This document shows positions 1 through 5,428 of a DNA stretch of 36,431 nt, piece by piece. The position numbers were made by a program, and so were the translations under genes. The notes beneath the pieces are model-generated. The model had not been told where the DNA came from and did not search any database. It was given only the letters and a program-made list of their open reading frames with translations. The stretch spans positions 1-36,431 of IMG/VR virus record IMGVR_UViG_3300035190_000542. One strand, given 5' to 3'. The DNA comes from a virus. Positions within the stretch are counted from its first letter, which is position 1, and every line of letters starts with the position of its first letter.

Positions 1-127
1 GGCCACTCGCGGATCAGGGCGTCTTGCTCCTGCGATCCGGCCTCGATCTCGTCGGGGATAACGGCCCAGGTCGTCGGGTAATCAAGCCACTTGTCGCACC
101 ATTCGTAATAGGCGGGCCAGTTGACGG
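1..127. repeat. Contig-end direct repeat, left copy
   Basis: Bases 1-127 are identical to 36305-36431. The repeat lies inside one open reading frame that stays in frame through the join. A length of 127 equals the largest k-mer commonly used by de Bruijn assemblers, so the likely explanation is a circular assembly graph cut open, not a true terminal repeat. The unique genome would be 36,304 bp. Confidence 0.97.
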
Positions 128-302
128 CTTTGCCGGACTTCCACTTGGAAAACGCGCCGTTGTCCAGCATCACGGACTGCCCGATTTGATGGCACACGGC
201 GACCTGATCGGGCCTCATGTGCGAGACGCAGAAGTGCTTGCCCGCCAAGGTCAGCAGGGTCGCGTTCGGCGTAATCGGGGTGCCGTGGTAGCAGATGGTC
301 AC
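1..302 (-). CDS. dpdA: TGT-like DNA deazaguanine transglycosylase (DpdA-like), N-terminal part, split by contig ends
   Basis: Joined to 35914-36304 this gives a protein of 230 aa. It begins with GTG at 302-300, which overlaps the TGA stop of the QueD-like gene; no clear Shine-Dalgarno is seen, so translational coupling is likely. The core motifs of tRNA-guanine transglycosylases appear in order: LDNGAF (about 46-51, Asp47), VIPDE (81-85, Asp84), GANGEY (132-137), HMLRG (167-171) and SVDST (183-187, Asp185). In TGT the equivalent Asp residues bind the base and form the covalent intermediate. The protein is much shorter than bacterial TGT (about 370 aa), as is known for phage DpdA relatives, which exchange guanine in DNA for a 7-deazaguanine such as preQ0. 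A C-terminal CPPTWCGREAH could bind metal. The partner QueD-like gene just upstream supports the role. The exact base and the DNA target are inference. Confidence 0.8.
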   Translation of the reverse strand, partial: MTICYHGTPITPNATLLTLAGKHFCVSHMRPDQVAVCHQIGQSVMLDNGAFSKWKSGKAVNWPAYYEWCDKWLDYPTTWAVIPDEIEAGSQEQDALIREW

Positions 303-613
303 AGAGTGATGGTGGTGCCGCATGGGACCGCCCCTTTCCGCCAAACGTCGATGCGCTTGATGTCGTCGCCCATCAGTTGCGCGATGGCCCTTGCGACGCC
401 GTAGTTTGTCGGCTCGCACACGTCGTCCAGCAGCCGGTGATCGAACGCGGCTTCCAGATATTGCCGAAGACGCGCGTTCATGAACCGCGCATCCTTTGGC
501 GGCGACGCGGGCCAGAACACGCGGACAAACCATGTGTGACCGTGGACTTGCTCGGCGTATTCGCCTTTGTGCGCGGCATCGAACGAGCTGTCGGTGAAGT
601 CCAGCGCGGTCAT
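299..613 (-). CDS. queD: QueD-like 6-carboxytetrahydropterin synthase homologue, 104 aa
   Basis: QueD/PTPS proteins convert 7,8-dihydroneopterin triphosphate to 6-carboxytetrahydropterin on the route to preQ0. The sequence shows the zinc-ligand pattern FDAAH (11-15) and HGH (24-26), then FDHRLLDD (57-64), PTNYGVARAI (68-77) and a C-terminal VWRKGAVPCG. At 104 aa it is slightly shorter than usual. The stretch between AAH and HGH is short and lacks the catalytic Cys normally found a few residues before HGH, and the usual Glu in the C-terminal strand is not evident, so activity may differ from canonical QueD. A GGGAG Shine-Dalgarno precedes ATG 613. The stop overlaps the GTG of the transglycosylase, and the start overlaps the upstream small gene by 4 bp. 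Fold family is confident; reaction is less so. Confidence 0.78.
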   Translation of the reverse strand: MTALDFTDSSFDAAHKGEYAEQVHGHTWFVRVFWPASPPKDARFMNARLRQYLEAAFDHRLLDDVCEPTNYGVARAIAQLMGDDIKRIDVWRKGAVPCGTTITL

Positions 614-702
614 GCTGCTTCTCCCGTGGCGCGGGCGAGCGCGGCGTAGATGGCTGCCAGTTCAGCGGAAAAGTCTGCCCAGTTTTGTTTTGCGTCGGTC
701 AT
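610..702 (-). CDS. Small protein of unknown function, 30 aa
   Basis: ATG at 702-700 lies one base after the TGA of the membrane protein gene, and its TGA overlaps the QueD-like ATG (ATGA). The peptide is Ala-rich and probably helical (ends AALARATGEAA). No function is recognised. The tight stop/start spacing on both sides is the main support. Confidence 0.55.
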   Translation of the reverse strand: MTDAKQNWADFSAELAAIYAALARATGEAA

Positions 703-703
703 A

Positions 704-904
704 TCAAGCAATCCAAAAGAGCGAGAGAACACCAGCCACCACGGCCAGCAGGATGAGGCTGCGAGGGCGGAACACCTCGGCCAAGGCTCGGAACCACAGC
801 GGCACCTCGTCAGCAGCACGGAAATCCCAGCCACGATGCGAAGCCTGGTCGGTCATCATTGCGGCGTGGCGGCGATGGTCTGTGTAGTCGGAACGGTCAA
901 TCAT
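704..904 (-). CDS. Small tail-anchored membrane protein, 66 aa
   Basis: The N-terminal 45 residues are polar and rich in His, Arg and Asp; the last 18 residues (SLILLAVVAGVLSLFWIA) form one hydrophobic segment that runs to the C-terminus. This predicts a C-tail-anchored inner-membrane protein with its bulk in the cytoplasm. ATG 904 overlaps the TGA of the gene upstream (ATGA), so it is translated within the leftward operon. No family is recognised. Confidence 0.7.
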   Translation of the reverse strand: MIDRSDYTDHRRHAAMMTDQASHRGWDFRAADEVPLWFRALAEVFRPRSLILLAVVAGVLSLFWIA

Positions 905-1119
905 TGCGGACCTCCAAGAACCTCAGAGGCATCAAAGTCTAGGATGTTTCGGTATACGGAATATTCGCTCGTTTTGAACTCGGGTTGCTCGGATATGATG
1001 CGTTCGGCGTCTTCTTTGTCCAAAGCCCACACGATGCGCGAAAAATCTTGATCTTTGTGCCCATCGTTCATGTAGGTTGAAACTCGCAAAGTGAACGAAC
1101 AAAGAAACAATTTTTTCAT
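901..1119 (-). CDS. Hypothetical protein, 72 aa
   Basis: Begins MKKLFLCSF and contains a mixed helical/strand sequence (DKEDAERIISEQ, SEYSVYRNIL). Both ends use 4-bp ATGA-type overlaps with neighbours, which supports translation. The flanking bases 1030-1130 are more AT-rich than most of the window. It resembles small phage host-takeover genes only by position; function is unknown. Confidence 0.65.
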   Translation of the reverse strand: MKKLFLCSFTLRVSTYMNDGHKDQDFSRIVWALDKEDAERIISEQPEFKTSEYSVYRNILDFDASEVLGGPQ

Positions 1120-1304
1120 TGGTCTTCTTCCCCTTGTTTGGAAGCCGCTGCCATTTCAGCAAACTGGCTTGCCCATGAATGAATAATCTCGCCCATTGCC
1201 TTGTTAGAACGAGCGTTGTCGTTCCATACGGCTTCCAGCTTGGAGCCTTGGCGGGGGCGAACTGCAATCGGGTTTGGCTGCTTCATGGGTCTTAGTTTAC
1301 TCAC
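1116..1304 (-). CDS. Hypothetical protein, 62 aa
   Basis: A GTG start at 1304 is preferred because AGGGA stands about 7 bases upstream; an in-frame ATG at 1286 has no good ribosome site. The protein is Gln/Lys/Ala-rich, with a likely helix (KAMGEIIHSWASQFAEMAAAS) in its second half. The stop overlaps the start of the next gene. No function is recognised. Confidence 0.65.
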   Translation of the reverse strand: MSKLRPMKQPNPIAVRPRQGSKLEAVWNDNARSNKAMGEIIHSWASQFAEMAAASKQGEEDQ

Positions 1305-1317
1305 GGCTTGTCCCTAG

Positions 1318-1674
1318 TCAACGTTTATTTTCCAGCGATGCCAAAAGCTGCTGCCGTTGAGCCGCTGCCTTGTCGCAAGCGTCTTTCAATTCGGACAGCG
1401 TCGGGAAAAAGTTTGGCTTGTCGGTGCGATAGATAAACCGCTCCACCACCGCCTTGGCTACATCAGCCGGGAACCTGGCTAGGCAGTCTGCATAAAGCCG
1501 CAGGATAAGCCTCAAGCTGTTCTCGCTGTCATTCCGGTGCGCTGTGACCGCGTGGAGCGTTGAAACGTGTTCTTCGCACCGCTGGACCGTTGCTGGCGTC
1601 ATGGCGCTGTAGGTGGCCTCCAAGGCCCTAGAACGGTTGTCCTGTGTCAGACCCTCGAACAAATACCCTGTCAC
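1318..1674 (-). CDS. Replication-associated helical protein downstream of DUF1376 gene, start uncertain
   Basis: The conserved-looking part is SAMTPATVQ, LHAVTAHR, LRLYADCLARFPADVAKAVV and FFPTLSELKDACDKA. Proteins of this shape are common directly after DUF1376 genes in proteobacterial phages and prophages, where a helicase-loader-like or primosome role is suspected but not shown. The frame stays open up to 1917, but that extension lies over the DUF1376 C-terminus, whose own sequence is family-like, so the real start must be close to 1628. GTG 1674 (118 aa) is used here; TTG 1623 or ATG 1602 (94 aa, GGAGG 14 bases upstream) are alternatives. End is firm, start is not. Confidence 0.65.
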   Translation of the reverse strand: MTGYLFEGLTQDNRSRALEATYSAMTPATVQRCEEHVSTLHAVTAHRNDSENSLRLILRLYADCLARFPADVAKAVVERFIYRTDKPNFFPTLSELKDACDKAAAQRQQLLASLENKR

Positions 1675-2440
1675 TGTCCGTTGGTATCCACCCGTCACCG
1701 GATACGTCAGGCTGATTTGCGGCTGCGGCACGATCCCCAAGGAGGATGTCAACCATTGAAGCAGGTTTCTGTCTGTGTCCTCCGGCGCTTGGCTTTCCAG
1801 CTTGGCTAGGACTGCGGCGGTTGCGGCACCACGTTCTCCATGTTGCAGCCCAGTCGAGTTTGACGCCTCCCGCACCAGGTCTGGCAATCCAGTAATCACG
1901 GAACTGATCGGCTTCACGGCGTGTCTCCTCGGCGGTCATGTTTTGGTTAGCGGCGAATGTCAGGTCGGCTTCCGTTAGCTTCCAATCGAAAGGCAATCGA
2001 GAGCCTTTCTTTTGAGAAGGTGTAACCTTCTCTTTCTTTAACTCTGGTTCTGGTTCTGGAGAATGCTTAAGCAATCGTGAAGCATTTGCTGACGCCACCT
2101 TGTTAGATTTCAATGCTTTAGCCCGCGCACCGGCTTTCCCCGACGCTGATCTTTTTGATGATTTTTCTTCAGCAATTGCGAGTTCTGCGGATAGCCTGCG
2201 CTGCGTAAATCCACCCTCGCAAGGCGTGAAAAACGCCAAAACGTCTGCGCTGATTTTGTGCCAGCGGGACACGGTTAGCCCTGCTATTCTAGCCAGCTTT
2301 TCGGGGTTGTCCGGCAAGACACCTTCAGACCGCCACATGGTCATGAGCAGGAGCAGATACGCCCCGTGCTGTTCGGTTGTCAGGTGCCTCGTGTCGCCCA
2401 GATAGTCAGCGACATAAAGCTGCATAAAGGGGACGCTCAC
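1628..2440 (-). CDS. DUF1376 replication initiation-like protein, 270 aa
   Basis: The N-terminal domain PFMQLYVADYLGDTRHLT (4-21) followed by EQHGAYLLLLMTMWR is the classic start of DUF1376, a winged-helix type domain of phage replication proteins. A Lys/Pro/Glu-rich linker (about 100-145) follows, then a C-terminal helical module with FRDYWIARPG and KLDWAATWRTWCRN, as in primosomal/initiator-type phage proteins. The start is GTG 2440, overlapping the TGA of the small gene upstream (GTGA). Such proteins are thought to bind the origin and recruit host helicase. The last about 60 residues are less family-like and overlap the next gene in another frame. Confidence 0.88.
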   Translation of the reverse strand: MSVPFMQLYVADYLGDTRHLTTEQHGAYLLLLMTMWRSEGVLPDNPEKLARIAGLTVSRWHKISADVLAFFTPCEGGFTQRRLSAELAIAEEKSSKRSASGKAGARAKALKSNKVASANASRLLKHSPEPEPELKKEKVTPSQKKGSRLPFDWKLTEADLTFAANQNMTAEETRREADQFRDYWIARPGAGGVKLDWAATWRTWCRNRRSPSQAGKPSAGGHRQKPASMVDILLGDRAAAANQPDVSGDGWIPTDSDRVFVRGSDTGQPF

Positions 2441-2553
2441 GGCATCGCCCGAAGGCTTGCGCGTTGTAACGGAAGACGGTAAAACCGCATAGTCAGTGGC
2501 TCCTGTGGAAAGCCGTTGATGTTTTGCGGGTCAGACTCAGCCCTGATCCGCAC
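2437..2553 (-). CDS. Small basic protein, 38 aa
   Basis: GTG at 2553 with AAAGG four bases upstream opens a frame of 38 residues (contains DPQNINGFPQEPLTMRFYRL) whose TGA overlaps the GTG of the DUF1376 gene (GTGA), the same coupling used across this operon. It is Arg-rich and ends LRAMP. No family is recognised; coupling and composition are the only support. Confidence 0.5.
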   Translation of the reverse strand: MRIRAESDPQNINGFPQEPLTMRFYRLPLQRASLRAMP

Positions 2554-2595
2554 CGACCTTTATCCGCTATTGACACAACAAGATCAAGGCGGACA

Positions 2596-2679
2596 ACAAG
2601 GGAACGCGGCGGGGATTTGCTCCCCCTTGTAACCGTCGCGAATATGGAGGCCCGGTGATGCTTTGCGCTCGCCGGGCCT
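2596..2679. other. Two adjacent hairpins in noncoding gap
   Basis: Between 2554 and 2682 no gene fits. The gap holds ACAAGGG (2596-2602) paired with CCCTTGT (2624-2630), and AGGCCCGG (2648-2655) paired with CCGGGCCT (2672-2679). The second starts a few bases after the stop codon of the gene at 2683. Read on the plus strand it is followed by a T-rich tail (TTTATCATTCTT) like a terminator; read leftward the tail is weak, so here it may be an attenuator, an RNA-processing site or part of an origin. Confidence 0.5.
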
Positions 2680-2682
2680 TTA

Positions 2683-3060
2683 TCATTCTTCCCAAACGCT
2701 AAACATTGAAGGCCGCTTGGCAGGGACCGGCCTGGTTTTAACAGGTTCAGGTTCCGGCGTAGAAAGATGGTCACCCCGTTGAAACGCAAGGGCTAGGGCA
2801 TAGACAAAACGTTCGTCCGCTGCCCGTTGCCGTGCCTCCGCCTCGCGCTCTTTATCAAAGCCGCTGGCATACTCGTTCATCAAAACGGAACGGCCTAAAT
2901 CTTTGTGCCACGCGATGTTCAGGGTCCGCGCTCGTTCGCGGATGACGTATTCTGTTCGGCCCAGCTTCTCGCCAATCTCAGCGGGGGTGAAGCCCATCTT
3001 TTTCATTTTGCGGAGCGTGTTATCCTGAACGGACGTGAAGAAATTCCTCGGTTGCCTCAT
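2683..3060 (-). CDS. HTH-type DNA-binding protein, 125 aa
   Basis: Start at ATG 3060, which overlaps the stop of the HNH gene (ATGA). Residues about 10-45 (NTLRKMKKMGFTPAEIGEKL, then GRTEYVIRERARTL) read as a helix-turn-helix of the Myb/SANT or GcrA-like kind, followed by an Ala/Arg/Glu-rich helix and a Pro/Lys tail. It may bind phage DNA as a regulator or replication accessory. The frame continues upstream, but that part overlies the HNH gene. Confidence 0.75.
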   Translation of the reverse strand: MRQPRNFFTSVQDNTLRKMKKMGFTPAEIGEKLGRTEYVIRERARTLNIAWHKDLGRSVLMNEYASGFDKEREAEARQRAADERFVYALALAFQRGDHLSTPEPEPVKTRPVPAKRPSMFSVWEE

Positions 3061-3545
3061 TGTTTCGCCCTTTCGGCCCGGCGCCTTTGCATTCGTTCTC
3101 GACTGCAAGCCTTGCAATATCGCCAGCCCTTGTGGCTGTAAGACGATAAATTTTCTGCTGTTAGGGCGTGACCGTTTACGCAATGCGTTTTGGCTGCATT
3201 TTTCGCACAAAAAGTATTGCCGCGAAGGCTGTTAACGCCAGGTGTAACCACTTCCAAGTGGCTTGGGTTAACGCATTGCGTAGTGCGGCAAAGGTGGTCA
3301 ACGTGATGGCCATAAGGAATTTCGCGACCGCTCCAAAGCACGGCAATTCTTGATGCAGGCCTTGTGTTGCCGCGAAAATGAAACGCGCCATAACCGCCGC
3401 GCCGCAATGTCCCCGTCCACAACCAACAGCCATCGCCGCGATTTTCTGGCAATCCGCGCTCAAACTGTAAAACTTCTTTTTCTGTCATGTCGGGAAACAG
3501 CGCGACACATTGCATCGCGGTTCTCGGTTTTTCACGCTGTTGCAA
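3057..3545 (-). CDS. HNH endonuclease, 162 aa
   Basis: The HNH core is HHVDHLCRTTQCVNPSHL (80-97), with His84, Asn93 and His96 as expected metal and catalytic residues. WLWTGTLRRGGYGAFHF (41-57) precedes it, as in free-standing phage HNH_3 type homing nucleases. A second Cys/His group, HCVNGH and YCKAC near the C-terminus, likely binds zinc. It cuts or nicks DNA; a homing role is possible but no intron is seen around it. It overlaps the upstream gene by 14 bp. Confidence 0.88.
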   Translation of the reverse strand: MQQREKPRTAMQCVALFPDMTEKEVLQFERGLPENRGDGCWLWTGTLRRGGYGAFHFRGNTRPASRIAVLWSGREIPYGHHVDHLCRTTQCVNPSHLEVVTPGVNSLRGNTFCAKNAAKTHCVNGHALTAENLSSYSHKGWRYCKACSRERMQRRRAERAKQ

Positions 3546-3894
3546 AACTGCCCCCTAATCTGGCGCTAACCATCGCCCGCTCATAACTTTTGGCGAGAGC
3601 ATAGAACGCAAAGTCTGGCCCGTGATGCCTAATCAGCACGGCCTGAGAGTAGGTCTGCCCATTCCGTTCACAATGAGCGCGAACCCCGTGCAAAATCGTG
3701 GTGTGGTCGCGACCGCCAATCCGCCGGGCAATCTCAGGATACGAGACGTGCGGGCATTCGACAAAGGCGCGGTAATAAGCCTCTTGGCGCGGCTTCGTAA
3801 TGTGCCGACTGCGGTTCTGACCTTTTAGCGCAGCGATGGTTAGGCCGTAATCCTCGGCTACTTCCTGCAAGATGTTGGCTACTGTTTGTCTCAT
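3532..3894 (-). CDS. DnaA domain IV-like DNA-binding protein, 120 aa
   Basis: Residues about 10-75 match the DnaA C-terminal DNA-binding domain: VAEDYGLTIAALKGQNRSR, then KPRQEAYYRAF and the signature GGRDHTTILHGV (60-71) that contacts DnaA boxes. The AAA+ ATPase and other DnaA domains are absent, so it cannot act as a full initiator. It may bind DnaA-box-like sites on the phage origin, or compete with or recruit host DnaA. It sits between two HNH genes in the replication cluster; overlaps of 4 and 14 bp tie it to both. Confidence 0.87.
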   Translation of the reverse strand: MRQTVANILQEVAEDYGLTIAALKGQNRSRHITKPRQEAYYRAFVECPHVSYPEIARRIGGRDHTTILHGVRAHCERNGQTYSQAVLIRHHGPDFAFYALAKSYERAMVSARLGGSFATA

Positions 3895-4259
3895 GTGTTC
3901 CCCTTAAAAGGCCGCTTTGGCCATGTGGTTTTTGTCTTTTGGAACGGGCGGGACGGGATTGACCCGCCTTTGATCGCCCGCCTTGCCTGCTGGCCCGTCT
4001 CACGGCCTTGGCGCTTGGCTTTGGCAATCCTTGTCACGTCACCGCCGGTCTTATCCGTCCGGTGGCAGGTTTTGTGGACCAGCCTTAAGTTCTCGTCGCT
4101 GTCGTCAAACCCTAAAGCCCACGGAATAATATGGTCTAGCTCATACGCTTCACCGGCATGGACCTTTTGCTTGCAAATGTCGCAAATGCCACCGTCACGG
4201 GCGAACAGGCGCAAGCGGCGAGCCTTTGACATGGACGGCCTGGGTGGCGCTGCTGTCAT
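3891..4259 (-). CDS. HNH endonuclease, small, 122 aa
   Basis: Shows CDIC (26-29), ELDHIIPWALG (40-50), DENLRLVHKTCH (55-66): the zinc-supported HNH fold with Asp42-His43, Asn57 and Cys65-His66. The C-terminal 40 residues are basic (KAKRQGRETGQQARRAI, WPKRPFKG). In phages small HNH proteins of this type lie beside RusA or terminase genes and may help resolve or cut DNA. The start at ATG 4259 overlaps the RusA stop; Met10 is an alternative. Confidence 0.87.
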   Translation of the reverse strand: MTAAPPRPSMSKARRLRLFARDGGICDICKQKVHAGEAYELDHIIPWALGFDDSDENLRLVHKTCHRTDKTGGDVTRIAKAKRQGRETGQQARRAIKGGSIPSRPFQKTKTTWPKRPFKGNT

Positions 4260-4618
4260 ATTTCCACCACGCTAATCCTAATGCTCATTAATCCGCCCCT
4301 GATCGGCTCACCAAACGCAATCGAAGGCGTGTTGAAAAGGCTGTCATCAACCCCGAGGGCGTCAGCGATGCCGTCTAGATAGGGTTTAAGCGCGGCCACG
4401 CAGTTATCGCAATCGATGGCGTTGCGGGTCTTAGGATAGACTGTAACGGCGATGTCAAACCGACTATTGGGCAAAATCAAAATGTCACTACGGTAATGAA
4501 TGGCGGCATTCCGTCCCCAGATGCGGTGCGCCTTCACAGCGCGAGCCTTCTCAGCCCAATGAGAGCGACCATTTGGCCACAGGATTTTAGCCGGAAATGG
4601 CAACGTCAGTTCGATCAT
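4256..4618 (-). CDS. rusA: RusA-type Holliday junction resolvase, 120 aa
   Basis: RusA is a homodimeric, Mg-dependent nuclease that cuts four-way junctions made in recombination-dependent replication. The active-site cluster is visible: Asp69, Asp71 (AIDCDNCVAAL, 67-77) and Asp91 in LGVDDSLF (88-95), with KPYLDGIADAL between. The N-terminal FPAKILWPNGRSHW matches the family start, and length 120 is typical. It works with the ERF and NinB proteins of the rightward arm. Overlaps of 4 bp on both sides. Confidence 0.92.
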   Translation of the reverse strand: MIELTLPFPAKILWPNGRSHWAEKARAVKAHRIWGRNAAIHYRSDILILPNSRFDIAVTVYPKTRNAIDCDNCVAALKPYLDGIADALGVDDSLFNTPSIAFGEPIRGGLMSIRISVVEI

Positions 4619-4878
4619 TGCCGCCCCTCAAGTTTAAGTTCCTCAATCGACAGGGCGCGGAGGGCTGCATAAATCGGTGCGCGGGCTTTCTTTTGCTGGA
4701 CGGCCTTCCGCAGTTCGTCTTTTAGCGCGTCACGCTGGCGAGCGATTGCGGCGAGCCGCCGGGCCTTCTCCCCGGCGCTCGTATAGAAAGAATGAGCCTG
4801 CCAATCGTCATGCTTTTGCGGCGTGGGCTTGCGGTGAAAGCCGTAGTTTTTGAACAGGCGTGTGATGGCCTCTAACAT
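4615..4878 (-). CDS. Hypothetical basic helical protein, 87 aa
   Basis: Starts at ATG 4878 (MLEAITRLFKNYGF), one base after the HTH gene stop, and ends overlapping RusA. It contains a long charged helix (EKARRLAAIARQRDALKDEL) that may form a coiled coil. The frame extends upstream but that part is antisense-like and overlies the regulator. Function unknown; early operon position only. Confidence 0.7.
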   Translation of the reverse strand: MLEAITRLFKNYGFHRKPTPQKHDDWQAHSFYTSAGEKARRLAAIARQRDALKDELRKAVQQKKARAPIYAALRALSIEELKLEGRQ

Positions 4879-4879
4879 T

Positions 4880-5074
4880 TCACTTGCTCCGATATTGAAT
4901 GACGGTGACGCGCTCGACGCCAACCATGTTGCAAAGCTGTTCTGTCGGTGCGCGGTGGCCTCGCAGAACGTCGCTAAGGACGGTCTGATTGACGCCATGT
5001 GCCTGGCACCACTCCTTGCGCTTGCCGTCTCCGACAAGCCGTTTAATGGCCTTGATGACCTGTTCTTTCGTCAT
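4880..5074 (-). CDS. HTH (Cro/CI-like) transcriptional regulator, 64 aa
   Basis: A single helix-turn-helix domain: KEWCQAHGVNQTVLSDVLRG (about 19-38) fits the Xre/Cro pattern, with short flanking helices. It is the first gene of the leftward arm; AGGAGG stands just before ATG 5074. Its place next to two opposed promoters suggests that it controls the early switch, as Cro does, or only down-regulates early genes. There is no integrase, so a lysogeny role is not supported. Confidence 0.85.
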   Translation of the reverse strand: MTKEQVIKAIKRLVGDGKRKEWCQAHGVNQTVLSDVLRGHRAPTEQLCNMVGVERVTVIQYRSK

Positions 5075-5103
5075 GTGTCCTCCTGATAGTGTCGCAACGG
5101 TAA

Positions 5104-5117
5104 GCGAAGAAAATCGC
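5104..5117. promoter_or_regulatory. Candidate operator palindrome
   Basis: GCGAAGAAAATCGC is an imperfect dyad (GCGA/TCGC arms, 6-bp centre) downstream of the leftward -10, inside the leader of the HTH gene, where a Cro-like protein could bind. Only one copy was noticed, which limits confidence. Confidence 0.3.
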
Positions 5118-5124
5118 ACTGTCG

Positions 5125-5153
5125 AGTAAAAAGATTGCTTGACGGTCTGCCAA
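5125..5153 (-). promoter_or_regulatory. Candidate leftward early promoter
   Basis: On the minus strand TTGGCA (5153-5148) is followed after exactly 17 bases by TTTACT (5130-5125), matching sigma70 -35 and -10 boxes at 5/6 and 4/6. It would start transcription about 45 bases before the HTH gene and drive the whole leftward arm. Confidence 0.55.
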
Positions 5154-5167
5154 GCGCCGTGTTTTAT
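5139..5167 (+). promoter_or_regulatory. Candidate rightward early promoter
   Basis: TTGACG (5139-5144), a 17-base spacer and TTTTAT (5162-5167) match sigma70 boxes at 5/6 and 4/6. The expected start point (about 5173-5175) coincides with the first bases of the closing helix of the structured RNA. Its -35 lies inside the leftward promoter, so the two are face-to-face and should interfere. Confidence 0.55.
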
Positions 5168-5172
5168 GGTGC

Positions 5173-5412
5173 GTGTAGCGGATGGCGCTAGGGGTAACAG
5201 CCCAAGGCGAAATCCGGGGAAAGTGAACGCGCCCTTTCGGCGGATGAACAAAGTAGCGAGGCAAGTCCGGTGGCCAAGCGCCGCAAACCGGAACCCGGTA
5301 ATCCGGGGTAGCGAAACGGGATTTGGGATCGAAAGGAATTAACCAGCGAGGCCGTCGATTGCGCGGCTGACGAGTCACAAACGAACGGGCTGGCTTTGGC
5401 CATCCGCTACAC
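5173..5412 (+). ncRNA. Candidate structured RNA, about 240 nt
   Basis: This gene-free stretch is closed by a perfect 14-bp helix: GTGTAGCGGATGGC (5173-5186) with GCCATCCGCTACAC (5399-5412). Nested inside are CAGCCC 5198-5203 / GGGCTG 5387-5392; ATCCG 5212-5216 / CGGAT 5241-5245 enclosing GAAAG 5219-5223 / CTTTC 5234-5238; TCCGGT 5266-5271 / ACCGGA 5287-5292; CCCGG 5294-5298 / CCGGG 5303-5307 with a TAAT loop; and GCCG 5351-5354 / CGGC 5364-5367. Single-stranded parts are rich in GAAA and AGCGA. A predicted promoter places the RNA 5' end at the first helix base; the 3' end is 16 bases before the next start codon. It could be a leader (riboswitch or translation control) or a free RNA. It is not recognised as RNase P, tmRNA or a group I intron. 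Folding was by eye. Confidence 0.65.
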
Positions 5413-5428
5413 AACAAGGGAGAACGAC

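Noticed and set aside
1-127. True direct terminal repeat of a linear phage genome
   Set aside because: Repeat length equals a common k-mer, lies inside one gene, and the gene is restored by circular joining.
2570-2598. Plus-strand promoter from TTGACA at 2570
   Set aside because: A good -35 box but nothing resembling a -10 box at 16-18 bases; no plus-strand gene follows.
3057-4259. Intron or intein associated with the two HNH genes
   Set aside because: Genes on both sides are intact and linked by short stop/start overlaps, so there is no interrupted gene for a homing element.
5173-5412. RNase P, tmRNA or group I intron
   Set aside because: The signature core elements that I know for these RNAs were not found; no split gene flanks the element as an intron would need.
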